Part shown: positions 1 through 11,180 of the stretch, piece by piece
Numbering within the stretch: the first letter of the stretch is position 1
How the letters are laid out: the number at the start of each line of letters is the position of its first letter
Source of the DNA: Lepidonotus clava
Taxonomy: Eukaryota > Annelida > Polychaeta > Phyllodocida > Polynoidae
Assembly (NCBI GenBank): GCA_936440205.1
Contig: OW387140.1
Coordinates: 22,565,659-22,629,658, forward strand
Length of the DNA stretch: 64,000 nt
Reading direction: 5' to 3'
Translations under genes and position numbers: made by a program
The notes under the pieces: model-generated
What the model saw: the letters and a program-made list of their open reading frames with translations, nothing else
Databases searched by the model: none
What the model was told of the DNA's origin: nothing

Positions 1-493
1 AGGCCCCTAAACGATATTGAAATAAAATATTCGCGTACTACCATATCAAAATTAAAAAGAAAATTACCCGCCGTCAATTATATTAAACAAATCCCCTAGA
101 CTCTACGCAGCCTGCTAACGCACCGTACGAATTAAGGTCATGTAATGTCATCCGCCCTTGTCTCTCTAACCTCTAAATTCACTTATCCCCATGACCTGAT
201 AGCCTCTGTATGGCTCTGAATATAATAGCATGCAGAGGTCGCTTGGTCCAGGCGTGAACTGGCCGTGACCGATCCATGGCCGCGCACCGTGTTCGCCATA
301 CCTGACCGGACTGCCCCCAGGCCAGGGGACGAGGTCTGACCTTGGACCGTGAGTAGTAGGTACAAATTGACGTCTGGGTCGGGCCATACTCTTTGATAAT
401 GGCAATTATAGCATTATTCTTTTTGACTCGATAAAATAATACCTTCTGCGTTTACATTACGAAATGTAACAAAGATAATTTTCGTCAAATCAC

Positions 494-547
494 AGGGGCG
501 GATCCAGGAATTGAAATTGAATTAAGTGGGGGGGGGGGGGGGGGGGA
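494..547 (+). repeat. GGCGGATCCAGG repeat family fragment
   Basis: Begins CAGGGGCGGATCCAGGAATTG and runs into a long G-tract. The same head occurs at 7937, 32714 and 61426 and inverted near 8150-8170, so this is a dispersed small element. No matching inverted end was seen for this copy. Confidence 0.5.
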
Positions 548-2949
548 TGAAGGACATTCGCCACTGAATCATATTACAAAAAATGAACAAATGCTGTAAT
601 ACAGATGATTATTGTAAGGACCTTGAATTTAACTGTTTATCGATGAATCATGTCTGCATATAGTGCCTATATAGGCCTATGTATACTACCGGTACATAGA
701 CATAATATTCAATTGTACATATTTTGTGTAAAGTTTTGCATTCAATAATGGCCATAATGAAAGAGGGGATTGGGTAAAGATGGGATGCAATGCCATTTTG
801 ATATAAATATTGTTAATATGGCACTCTGAAAGATAAAGATAAGGATGTTAGATACATATTTGGCACTTATTTTTATTGTAGCCTACATTGTGAGAATAAT
901 TGTTTGTGCCGTTTTTAAATTGCAATTGGTGCGGGTGGTGTATACTTGACGATATTAATACACATAATCTACACAATCGTGCATATCATAGGCCTACGTT
1001 AAATTCTCTAGACTTAAGTGCATCGTTAACGGTACTACCTGTTGTTCACCATATTCCACATATCCGCCAAACTTGACCTTCATGATAATATTGCCACTAA
1101 TGCATCTTAGCCGCTCTCAGGTCCTATCACAAGGTCCAATAAAGATATTTCACCTCTGCTGTTATTTGAAAAGAAGGATGCTTCAAGCAAAGCATAATGA
1201 TACAGACTCAATAAAAATAAATAAGTTTCTAAAGGCTAAGCCCTGGGCAGGTCTACATTTGACCGATCGGTGAACTGCGTGTGAACATGTGTTTGGTAAA
1301 GTGCTGCGTATTGAGATGAAGGACATGACCCTCTTCGGTGCACTCCTACAGGCTGAGAGCTGATGGGCTCAATGAACACCTACTTTTATTGATGTGGCAA
1401 CAAAAACATTTCCGGGTTTTCAGGGGCGAAGGTAGGGTTCTGAAAAGGAGAAAGTATAGGCCCATTAGTGCATGTGGTGTAATGTCAAAGAGATAGGGCT
1501 AATTTCAGGCAAGCACACAAAAACTCGCCTTAAACAGGTCGACTATAGAATGACCTAATTAAAATACAATATTTATGCCATGGAAACTGCATGGTAAGTG
1601 TACAGACCTATAATAAACTACAGAATTCCATACAAGATAATTATAACCTTAACATTAGTCTGTGTCATTAAGATAGTGTGTTGAAGCCAAATACCCCAGG
1701 GGCACATGTGCTTCTCTCCCCTACATTATAGCGATCCCTTGGTACTGGCAGCTTTAAGGCAAGTGAAAATAACGATTTTTATATTGAGATATACCTTGAC
1801 CATGCAATTCACTTATGTTTTGCCGGCCTAGTGTCATTTAGATATGATCAGGATCCACCCTCCATCCGAAGCAATTTAGTAACGGCTACACTGGAAAAAA
1901 CTACACAAAAACACTGACACGATGTTCAATATACTTATACATGTATCAGTCTAGGTGGTACAGAATTTAGATTGGATCCCCGAGTACGATTAGCGGGATA
2001 GGACCATTACCAGGACTATCATCTCATCAATCATATTGATTACTGATCCGCCTTTCATCCGAGGCAATTGAATAACTGGATCATGGGAAACAGGGCAACT
2101 ACTTTAAAGCAGTGGCAACATTTTCGATATAGATCTAAGTTAAACAGATAAAGATAACTCTTAGAATACCGTACAACATACCCGACAGATTATTTCATAA
2201 TTTCATTGGGTGCAGATTAGAATGGCTCAAAATAGAATAGACGTTAGACCATGAATCCCCAGTCAATTCCCCGAATGAATTTCCGTAACCAAAACATCTA
2301 TTATAAAAAGATATTTGGTTGCTTATTGATTTTGTAAGTTTCTTAAGGTCTGTGTCTTATCTTACGACACCATTTTATGTCCCTAAGGCCTTAGGTGCTC
2401 CCATTACGGTGGCTGCCACAGGCTTTAAAACATATCGGGCTTGCAGGTTTTCCTTCACCAGGACTAGCCCTTCCCACACAGTATCAACCATTGAGGTTGG
2501 ACAGGTTATACCATGGAGAAAATACCAGTCCCTGGTAAATAAAAGGACTGAATGGACAAAACTCTGGCTATTTGTTTAACCATGTATTGTTTGACCATAA
2601 TCTTTAAGATGAAATAAGCCATAATAATTATTATGATTATGCACGACTGTGGGCAGTTATAAAACTTAGGGCATGAGAATAGTACAATGATTATCAATAA
2701 CTATTGATCTGACAGATTTTAGCATTGTTTCCTATGTGAAATAGTTCATCAGCTTCGTTGAGGTTTTACTCATTTTTTTGGTAATTTTCTATACAAAATA
2801 AACCTGACTCCGTCTATTCATGTGACTCCTCGGGGAAATGATAAAGAAACAGTTGGAATAAAATTTCATGATAGTGTGATGAATGCCTATTCATCCAATA
2901 GTGAGACCATAGTGAGAAAAGTAAGGTAATATGACAAAAGTATATATGT

Positions 2950-3268
2950 TAATAAAGGAACGAAAGTGTAAAGGAACGAAAAGTGTAAAAGCCCGAAAAA
3001 GAGGCCCGAAAATGTGAAAAGGAACGAAAATGTAAAGGAACGAAAGTGTAAAGGACCGAAAACCGAAAGGTCCCGAGAAATGAAAACCGGAAGTGATATG
3101 TAAACCGCAAGCGATAATGTAAACCGGAAGTGACGTCAATTGTAACCACGTGACCAAAAGCAGCCAATCAGGGCTAACCTCTAGAGTATATAAAGGGGCG
3201 GTGAGGCCCGAATAAACGAGTTCTTTCACAGTTCTCCTTGTGTCCACACGTGTCTTCTTCCCTTAAAC
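2950..3268 (+). mobile_element. LTR-like block (possible solo or partial LTR)
   Basis: A compact promoter-like array is visible: a CRE-like TGACGTCA near 3132, CCAATCAGG near 3163, TATATAAAGG near 3188 and AATAAACGAG near 3212. It is followed by a T/C-rich end at about 3268. This order (CCAAT, TATA, polyadenylation signal within about 60 bp) is typical of LTRs. It is preceded by a degenerate 'AAAGGAACGAAA' array. No terminal repeats, primer site or coding region were identified, so the assignment is tentative. Confidence 0.3.
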
Positions 3269-4253
3269 AACCGCTGAGATGAGCTGATACGAGTTAATTA
3301 ACTACAAGTTCGAGCAAAACAGTAGAAGTTCGAGGTAATTAGGCGAAACTTAGGACAGGGGCCCGAAGGCCCGAGGAACGAACGTGAGGCCCAGAGGACC
3401 GAAGTAGGGCACGAAGGCCCGGAACGGGTCCGGATGGAGTCCCGGAAACGCAGGCCCGGAATGGCACGAAGGCCCGACACCCGGCACGGAGACCCGGAAT
3501 CCAGGGGAACGACGGCGCGACTGGCTCGGCCCCATGCTACCAAACAATAGGCGACCGTTGGCCCGACAACCCCGTGGACCGGAGCCCGGGGTGGATTGCC
3601 CTATCAAAGTGAATACCGGCATTGGAGATAGCGAGACGATCCACGACCCCTCCCTACCCCTACCATATTTTCCCTTCCCCGCAGTCCTCCGTACGACACC
3701 GAGCACCGATTCCCGACCGACTCGCTCAAACCCCCTCGTGCGCGAGGCACGACTCTAAAAACATCACATCTCGGTTTCTTGCCCGGATTGTCCGTCCGTC
3801 CGAGACCCGAAACAATTCCCACGTCCCTCTGCTGTAGGACTCGGAAACCCCGACCTACCAGGGATGCACAATAGAATCAAATTTTGATATCAATTGTTGG
3901 AGCTAGGTGGCCAAAAGGGCTGAAGGCTGCACAAAACACGCCTGCTGTGAGGACGGCGTCGAGTGACAGTGGACGTGGGTGGGGGACAGTCTGGGCTGCC
4001 ATGTGAAAGGCCCAAGTGTACAGCAGTTTCTTTGGTTCAGATATAATGGCATTACATTAATTTTTCTAACATTTATTCCTTCATCTAAACGCGCTCCGAC
4101 TCCACAAACACTTGGTTGATAAATACTTATTATTTTAGACTTTTTTTATTTCAAGAAACGGATCTAAAACTTGGATGGACTACAGGAGACCCAAATACAT
4201 TTACTGTCTTTTCAATTCAGAAGGTGGTCCTTTCGCAATGTTTCTCAATGCGG

Positions 4254-5640
4254 TGATCCACGTTGCGACAAAATTGAACCGATTTCCAACCGATTTTCAA
4301 AATATTTCAAATATATCTCCAAAATCGGTTGTAAATCGGTTGTGAATCGGTTGTGAATCGGTTGTGAATCGGTTGTGAATCGGTTGTGAATCGGTTGTGA
4401 ATCGGTTGTGAATCGGTTGTGAATCGGTTGTGAATCGGTTGTGAATCGGTTGTGAATCGGTTGTGAATCGGTTGTGAATCGGTTGTGAATCGGTTGTGAA
4501 TCGGTTGTGAATCGGTTGTGAATCGGTTGTGAATCGGTTGTGAATCGGTTGTGAATCGGTTGTGAATCGGTTGTGAATCGGTTGTGAATCGGTTGTGAAT
4601 CGGTTGTGAATCGGTTGTGAATCGGTTGTGAATCGGTTGTGAATCGGTTGTGAATCGGTTGTGAATCGGTTGTGAATCGGTTGTGAATCGGTTGTGAATC
4701 GGTTGTGAATCGGTTGTGAATCGGTTGTGAATCGGTTGTGAATCGGTTGTGAATCGGTTGTGAATCGGTTGTGAATCGGTTGTGAATCGGTTGTGAATCG
4801 GTTGTGAATCGGTTGTGAATCGGTTGTGAATCGGTTGTGAATCGGTTGTGAATCGGTTGTGAATCGGTTGTGAATCGGTTGTGAATCGGTTGTGAATCGG
4901 TTGTGAATCGGTTGTGAATCGGTTGTGAATCGGTTGTGAATCGGTTGTGAATCGGTTGTGAATCGGTTACTTTGAAAAAAATCGTCACGTGGATCATGTC
5001 AACCGATTTTTTCAGACCGATTACCAAGCAGACAAATGAAATATGATATATTCCAAACCGATTTCAAACCGACGATGGTCCGACAAAATTATTAAACCTG
5101 TTTAATATTTTTGGACCGATTTTGGACCGATTTTGGACCGATTGTGGACCGATTTTATTATGACTATGAATTTTCTAGGTTATTTCATTCATTTTTGGAA
5201 ATAATAGAACGAAAATGTTACCAAAAGATATGAAAATGAATTCCCTTTCACATGATATATTTTTGAATGATTTTAAACAAGTATTTTACTATTTGACTTT
5301 TTATTAATCAAACAGATTAAATAATATATATTTGTGGTCCTACTGACCATATTTAGACATAAGGTATGAAAATATTGCCTAAATTTTGATAATTTAGTCA
5401 ACCGATTTTTTCCCCACTGTTTTCCTATTAATTTGTGGTCCAGGATGCAAAGAAATAATCTGATTTCACCTTTACAATGGATCATGTGTAGAGGACCGAT
5501 TGTGGACCGATTGTGGACCGATTTTAAGGTTAATAGTTTAATTGGCCAACCGATTCTCAACCGACAAAAAACCGTCGGTCCTAAAATCGGTTTGCTCCTA
5601 TCTTTTGTGTCGGTTTACAAAATGTCGCAACGTGGATCAT
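4254..5640. mobile_element. non-autonomous terminal-inverted-repeat DNA element (~1.39 kb)
   Basis: The left end reads TGATCCACGTTGCGACA; the reverse complement of the right end reads the same 17 bases. Both then continue into CCGATT-rich sequence. The interior has no transposase. It is filled with variants of ACCGATTGTGG/CAATCGGT words, including the large 11-bp array (4323-4969) and shorter runs at 5110-5155 and 5490-5525. A GTGGATCATGT word at 4989-5000 echoes the terminal sequence. No target-site duplication could be seen. Most likely a MITE-like element whose internal motif has been amplified. Confidence 0.7.
4323..4969. repeat. 11-bp minisatellite, 58 full units
   Basis: The unit is AATCGGTTGTG, repeated head to tail without visible interruption; the first unit ends in A instead of G and the array ends in a partial unit. 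Because 11 is not a multiple of three, one minus-strand frame stays open through it, giving a spurious 260-residue periodic protein. The array lies inside the TIR element 4254-5640, whose other parts carry single copies of the same word. Confidence 0.95.
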
Positions 5641-5828
5641 TAGCTTGATAATACTACCGTAGGCCTATGGATGTCGAAGGTCTGAGTGGGCAGTGTCGTC
5701 GGTACCCCATCAGCCGGCATACGGCCTGCCGCTTCAGGTGGCCTGTATGTCCCTGCTGCTAATACGTTTTTTCAAAGGACGCCACCTGTAGCCCTAATAT
5801 TCCTTTTTTGATTAGGTCCCCAGTGTGT

Positions 5829-5860
5829 ATGAGTGAGTGAGTGAGTGAGTGAGTGAGTGA

Positions 5861-5929
<69 letters not shown>
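5829..5929. repeat. (GAGT)n and (GT)n microsatellite
   Basis: A GAGT tetranucleotide run is followed directly by a long GT dinucleotide run with one GTTT interruption. Confidence 0.95.
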
Positions 5930-5932
<3 letters not shown>

Positions 5933-8646
5933 AAAATGGTTTTTCTTTGCGTGGTCAGTATTGCAAGTAAAGAGGATATTCTCGATATCTAGTCATCAAT
6001 AATATTTAAAGTTGTCTACTTGCGAAATTTGGCAATGCTGGCTGATTCAAAGCTCATTCAAGATACCACTGAACTATCAGCTTCTGTCTTCAATAGGTAT
6101 CGTCCTATAATGTAGGACGGTACACAAAACAACATTCACCTGTTAAATGTGGTAACAATGTCACAAAGAATTGTCTATAATTATCTCTTTTAAAAAATTA
6201 GACCGTATGATAACACGTTACAGAAAACTTAAACCAAACATTGTAGTTTTCCCTGATTTCAGTTATTTGGGTGACACTTGACACCCCAATACGTAGGATG
6301 CTGCATTAGCTGGCCGACATCACGCTACTCGCCCCTCAGCTGGGGGCTTAACAAGATCTGTCAGTGCTCGTCAGCTGCCCGCAACATCTACCCGTTAATG
6401 TTAGACGGGCCAGATTGTTCTGTCAGACTCACATCTTGGTGGCAGAGAAACAAAAACAAAAAGTACGCATCTTTTTGTTTTTTCTTTTTGAATATGCTAT
6501 TAGGAGTAAACAGAGAGGAACTAACAAAACGTACACTGAGAGGATATCAAACAAGTCCATGGCAAGGAGGTGAATGTTTTAACATTAGGATACAAAATAT
6601 ATAACCAGTTTGGTTTAGCTCATGTCAGATATAATACACAATGTAATTGAAAATAGGAGCAAGTTACCAAGGCATGTTCCAAATTGAATGACAATCGATT
6701 CGAATGATTGGTTTGATTTATCTATCATTCCTAAGTATATTTACACACTATCATTTGACAAATGAGTTCTGGATAGCAATCATGTTAGAATCATGAATAG
6801 CAACCGCGGCATACTATGTAGTTAGCTCCTCCCGGGTCCAATGACTACTTCCGTATGTCTGGCCTGCCGGTGCACCGGTGGCCGACCAGGTAGAGCAGAC
6901 AAAAAGCGGGGTCTCATATCAACAAACACCAAGCGCTGGGCGAGGCCAAGCGTTCACTAGCAAATAGCACAGTTACATTTTATGTGGGAGCCATGTGTAC
7001 GGCAAATCAATTACACTGACGTATGTTTTGCCCATGCAGTACAGGAAGGACACATTAATTTTAGAGCTATATTGCACTTGATTATACGCCAATTCAGTTC
7101 ATGTGCTCATAAATTTATATGTTGTGTTTTTCAAGTAATGCCACTAGTGTACAGCAATGCAATGCTGCTATAGCAATGCACAATTTTTTGAATAGATACA
7201 ATGAAATCAATGTCTAAATTGTAATCATCATATCCATTTCATTATAATCGATTTACGCTATATTACAGGAAATTGTATTCATAATATGTATAGTATGTTC
7301 TGTGAGTTTTGTTAAAAATCCAGTATGAGCTTGTCTGTAATGTTTCATTTAGGGGTTACAGCGTAGAGCCACTGCTATTTCAACTGTGGTAATTTTACAC
7401 TTTCCTGTTAGATGCATTACCAAAATACAGATATGCCGTGTTTTAATGCCAATAGTTAACTTTGAGACCTAATTGAAAACTAGCAAATTATTTTTTTATT
7501 ATTTCAACTACACGCATTTCACAGTGATCTTCCATGTAAGTTACTTTGAATCGTCGATATACATGACTTGATTGAAAGGCATGAATGAAAACTGACCGTG
7601 GTCACGTTTAGAGACTGGACAGCCTTATTATGTCTTCTTGAAACCTGCCTATAAACATAATGACATGTTATAAGCAAATAAAGATGTGTCTATTTGCCTT
7701 TATCTGATTGGGTTATGGACTCGAGACAAGTGAGTTGCTCCTAAGCTACGTCATATAAAGTGACTGGGCAGTAGGGCCTTAAAACTGAAGACTATATCCA
7801 AACTTATGGCTGATCACAGATAGACTGGGTCTACTGCTAAACACTCAAGACTATACCCAGTATTGAATCTTAAGCATCTCAGGTTTAGAGACCAGACTGA
7901 TCAGTATTGAGTAAACCTAAACTCTAGTTTTAACCGCAGGGTGGATCCAGGAATTTGAAAAAAAAAGGGGGGGGGGGGCTGCTATAGTAAAATGTTTTCC
8001 ATTGAATGTTCCATTATAAGATTTAATATTTGGTCACAAATAGGGTGGGGGCGTGCTCCTTCCACTAAATCCGCCCCTGAATTACTCTAGGCCTATGTCA
8101 CATATCAAGACTATATCAGAAAGAGACACATACCCCCCCCCTTTGAAAATTGCTGGATCCGCCCCTGAATAGACCCAACTCAACTCAACTCAACTCAACT
8201 GAGTGCAGTCTCTATATGTGACCGGGTCTTTAGATATCTCCCACGGGTCTGCATACAACGAGTCACGACCAGGTCCTCCGGACACCATCAGTAGGCCCCT
8301 ATTGATGAATAGTACAGGGCTCGGTGGGTGGTTAACGTCAACAACCATCCATAGGGGGAAAGTACACCAACATGACAAAAAACACAAAACCTAGTGGACA
8401 GCAGCCTTGCCCTCACGCGACCTAAACTCTGTCTTTCTTGTTTTCTCGACGCAGTTGTCTGGGATCTAATGGTGTTTTGGCCATGTCCCGTCACATCTCT
8501 TGTCTGGGGCCTGTGTGCATATGGCAAACGCAAGAGAATGACGTTGATTACCCCCCATTCTCCCATGCATTTTTGTCTCACCGGAAGGAATTGAAGCTGC
8601 TGGCGAAAGTTCCAAAACGATCAGGCATACATTCTCATATATATAT
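5930..8646. other. intergenic, no gene recognised
   Basis: Unique-looking AT-rich sequence with short open frames lacking recognisable domains. It contains the small inverted-end element at 7937-8079 and a CAACT pentanucleotide run near 8175-8200. A second, inverted piece of the GGATCC element lies near 8130-8168. Confidence 0.5.
7937..8079. mobile_element. small MITE, GGATCC family
   Basis: Starts CAGGGTGGATCCAGG and ends ATCCGCCCCTG, the inverted match of the family's CAGGGGCGGAT head. The total is about 143 bp with an A-run then a G-run after the head. No coding capacity and no clear target-site duplication. Confidence 0.5.
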
Positions 8647-9446
8647 AATGATTGTTCTTAAAGCCCAAGGTTTCATGGCAGCAAAGTCAACCGTCACAAT
8701 ACTAATAACATCTTCAACAGAGTGTGTCTATTCTGTTCTTGACCTTCGTCCTCTGGATATGAGCAACCAATCTATATATTTATATATATATATCCTAATC
8801 CGCAAACCTAATTTCTGGCGTCAACCATACGACTCCTTTTATTTCTATAATCATATTCATGTTGGGTAACAGTAACACGCATCAACTCCTTTTTGTTGCA
8901 AACCATTCTTTTGAATTATGAACCATGCAGCAAACTGTATCCCTGTCTTTTCGATATGACGCTAAAGTACATATCTTGCATTGCTGAACTGCATGTGAAA
9001 CGTATCGATATATCGTTAGTATGTTTACATAAACCTTCTTTTGCATCAATTAACTGTACATAAAGGAATTATGTCCTATTCCCCATACTTAGATTATTGT
9101 GCATCACATGCTTTAAAGGGGTTACTATGTTCTTCCTGTCTAATATCTGTAAGCCATTTTTAGGCAATTAATTATGTTCATTTAATCATCATTACATCAA
9201 AACCCATCCAGTCACCAGATCCAGGCTTATAGGTCAGATAAGAGACTCGTTATAGTAGCAGGCAACAGGTAAACTGATTGTGATCAATCAGTGGTTTTAT
9301 TTATGTGTACACTTGGATCCATTGGTTGCTCATATCCAGAGGACAAAGGTCAAGAACAGAATAGACACACTCTGTTGAAGATGTTATTAGTATTGTGACG
9401 GTTGACTTTGCTGCCATGAAACCTTGGGCTTTAAGAACAATCATTA
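8647..9446. repeat. fold-back pair: 125-bp inverted arms, ~550-bp spacer
   Basis: The left arm 8647-8771 is the reverse complement of the right arm 9321/9322-9446 with a single mismatch by eye. The arms begin AATGATTGTTCTTAAAGCCC and end at ATGAGCAACCAAT. The spacer (8772-9320) has no gene and is ordinary AT-rich sequence. It could be a young fold-back transposon or an inverted duplication kept uniform by gene conversion. Confidence 0.85.
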
Positions 9447-9914
9447 TTTATCATTTTTGTAAAAAGAGGGACTCTGAAGTTTTCTATTATGCTGATTAAA
9501 TTTTAATAAAGTTGGTTCAAATATTTAAATTCAGCCAATATTATTATGACTAATTAGGCCTATCTATGCAATGGGGATAAAGTGGAGACGGGAGACCGTG
9601 TCACCAAATCCCCCCAAAACGCCAATCTTTATGCAATTCGTCTGCATGTAATAACAGAATTGCTAACCTCGTATCATAATCAATCATAATGGCATAACCG
9701 CTGCATTGGATATAGACATCACGCAGACATAGCAATGCGTATATCAACTGTTTCATCTTCATGGATTGTTGGCCAGCCTATGCATTATGCCATAGATAGA
9801 ACCAATATTCTTTTAACATAGATCAGCCACTGTTGTCTAATGATATAGGCCTATGAATACGTTTTGTTTGATCTGCTTACCATTTCAATGTTGTCACTTT
9901 CCCCCATATACCAG

Positions 9915-10051
9915 AGGATTTCACTCTTCCCATTCTGTCTGAGGACGTGGCCTGTCGTGTCAAGCGCGTTACCCTGCGGAACCACTACCCTCCTCACCCT
10001 CAGGCCTTATCCCTTCGACACGATAGATTAACCTTGAATCAGACATTTTAA
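9915..10051 (+). other. coding-like island, possible terminal exon of an unknown gene
   Basis: After a pyrimidine-rich ATACCAG acceptor-like site, a GC-richer frame of about 45 codons runs to a TAA at 10049-10051. It includes words such as SEDVACRVKR and NHYPPHPQAL. I do not recognise the family and see no upstream partner exons. It may equally be repeat-derived or chance. Confidence 0.2.
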
Positions 10052-10882
10052 AGATAGCCCCCTGACCTTCTACATTCTCCAATCGGCATGGAGTGTGAAG
10101 GCAAGCCATCTTCGGTTCTGGAAAGCAGACAAATCTTTTTGGCTCGATAACCGGTATTCTATGGATAACGTTATGATCAATGCGAATTGTTTGAAGTTAT
10201 CTATACACAACGTAAATTTCACAATTTCACATGCTTTCATTGCCATCGGTCACATTGCTATTTTGTTATCAGTATTCGAAGTTTAAACAATTTAGGAAAT
10301 TGCAAAGATGAAGTACGATTACTGTGTAAGTAGTCTTGCGTCATCAATGAAAGATGATGATATAATGGCATGCACGTATTTTGTTTGGTGCCAGCCAAGA
10401 AATAAAGCCATGACTGAATTTAAAAGTTTCTTAATAATTCATTAACGTGTATTGTGTGAAAGTGTATCTGTCTTAACTTACCACTCATGACTGAAAGTGC
10501 CCATGGGTCGCAGTATATAAGGAGTAAATTATTGTATAGGGGGCCTAACTGATATGTCCGCTAAATAACGACAGATTGCTTGCACAACTCCATGTAATCT
10601 TAATGGCCCGGGTTTCGTTATGATGATAAACTGATAGCACTAATATCTTATATTGCGGACTGATTTCAATGAAACCGCGACTGAGGAGTATTTCCTCAGT
10701 ATTGCATCTTATAAGCTAATAAAAGAATCTGTTTATAAATATCCCCCAGGGGGGCAACTTGCATTCATTTATGCCCGGATGTGTGTACCTAAATTTGAAG
10801 GAAATGGGTCCTTTTTCAGCCTGAAGAGAATGGAATGAATGGATAAATTCTCATTCGAAATGGGTGTCAAATTAGGGAGGCC

Positions 10883-11180
10883 ATTCAGTATGGGTAGATA
10901 TTCAAATCATAACCCATTCAATATGGGTGTAATTTCTCCCCTCCTCCACTATGTTCACTTTAGGGAGCACCTGCAGAAGCGCAGCAATTGCACTTGGTAA
11001 TGCATTTTAGCCTATCAATATGGGAAGATATTCAAATCATGACCCATTCAATATGGGTAGATTTTCAAATCATGGCCCATTCAATATGGGTAGATATTCA
11101 AATTATGACCCATTCAATATGGGTGTGTTTGATAACAATCCATTCAATATGGGTGTATTTTAAAAATGTAAAGGCCATTC
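10883..11180. repeat. degenerate ~36-bp minisatellite
   Basis: Seven or more copies of a CATTCAATATGGGTAGATAT-type unit followed by TCAAATCATGACC. The central copies (about 11017-11130) are regular and the flanking ones more degraded. A plus-strand frame through it (IWVDIQIMTHS repeats) is an artefact of the array. Confidence 0.85.

Larger units (their letters stand above)
1..4253. other. gene-poor intergenic region with repeat fragments
   Basis: No open frame here resembles a known protein; the frames present are short and lie in repeats. It holds a GGCGGATCCAGG-type repeat fragment near 494 followed by a G-run, and two loosely similar stretches near 1855 and 2050 sharing 'CATCCGA.GCAATT'. 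A degenerate array of 'AAAGGAACGAAA' words near 2955-3065 is followed by an LTR-like promoter block. The 3300-3850 part is GC-rich with scattered 'GGCCCGAAGG' words. Confidence 0.6.

Noticed and set aside
3298-3837. several overlapping frames on both strands
   Set aside because: They lie in GC-rich repetitive sequence with GGCCCGAAGG words; none shows a recognisable domain and all frames are mutually overlapping.
4323-4969. CRISPR-like array
   Set aside because: Units abut with no spacers; this is a minisatellite in an animal genome.
4245-5027. 260-residue minus-strand repeat protein frame
   Set aside because: It is the 11-bp minisatellite read in an open frame; there is no independent evidence of coding.
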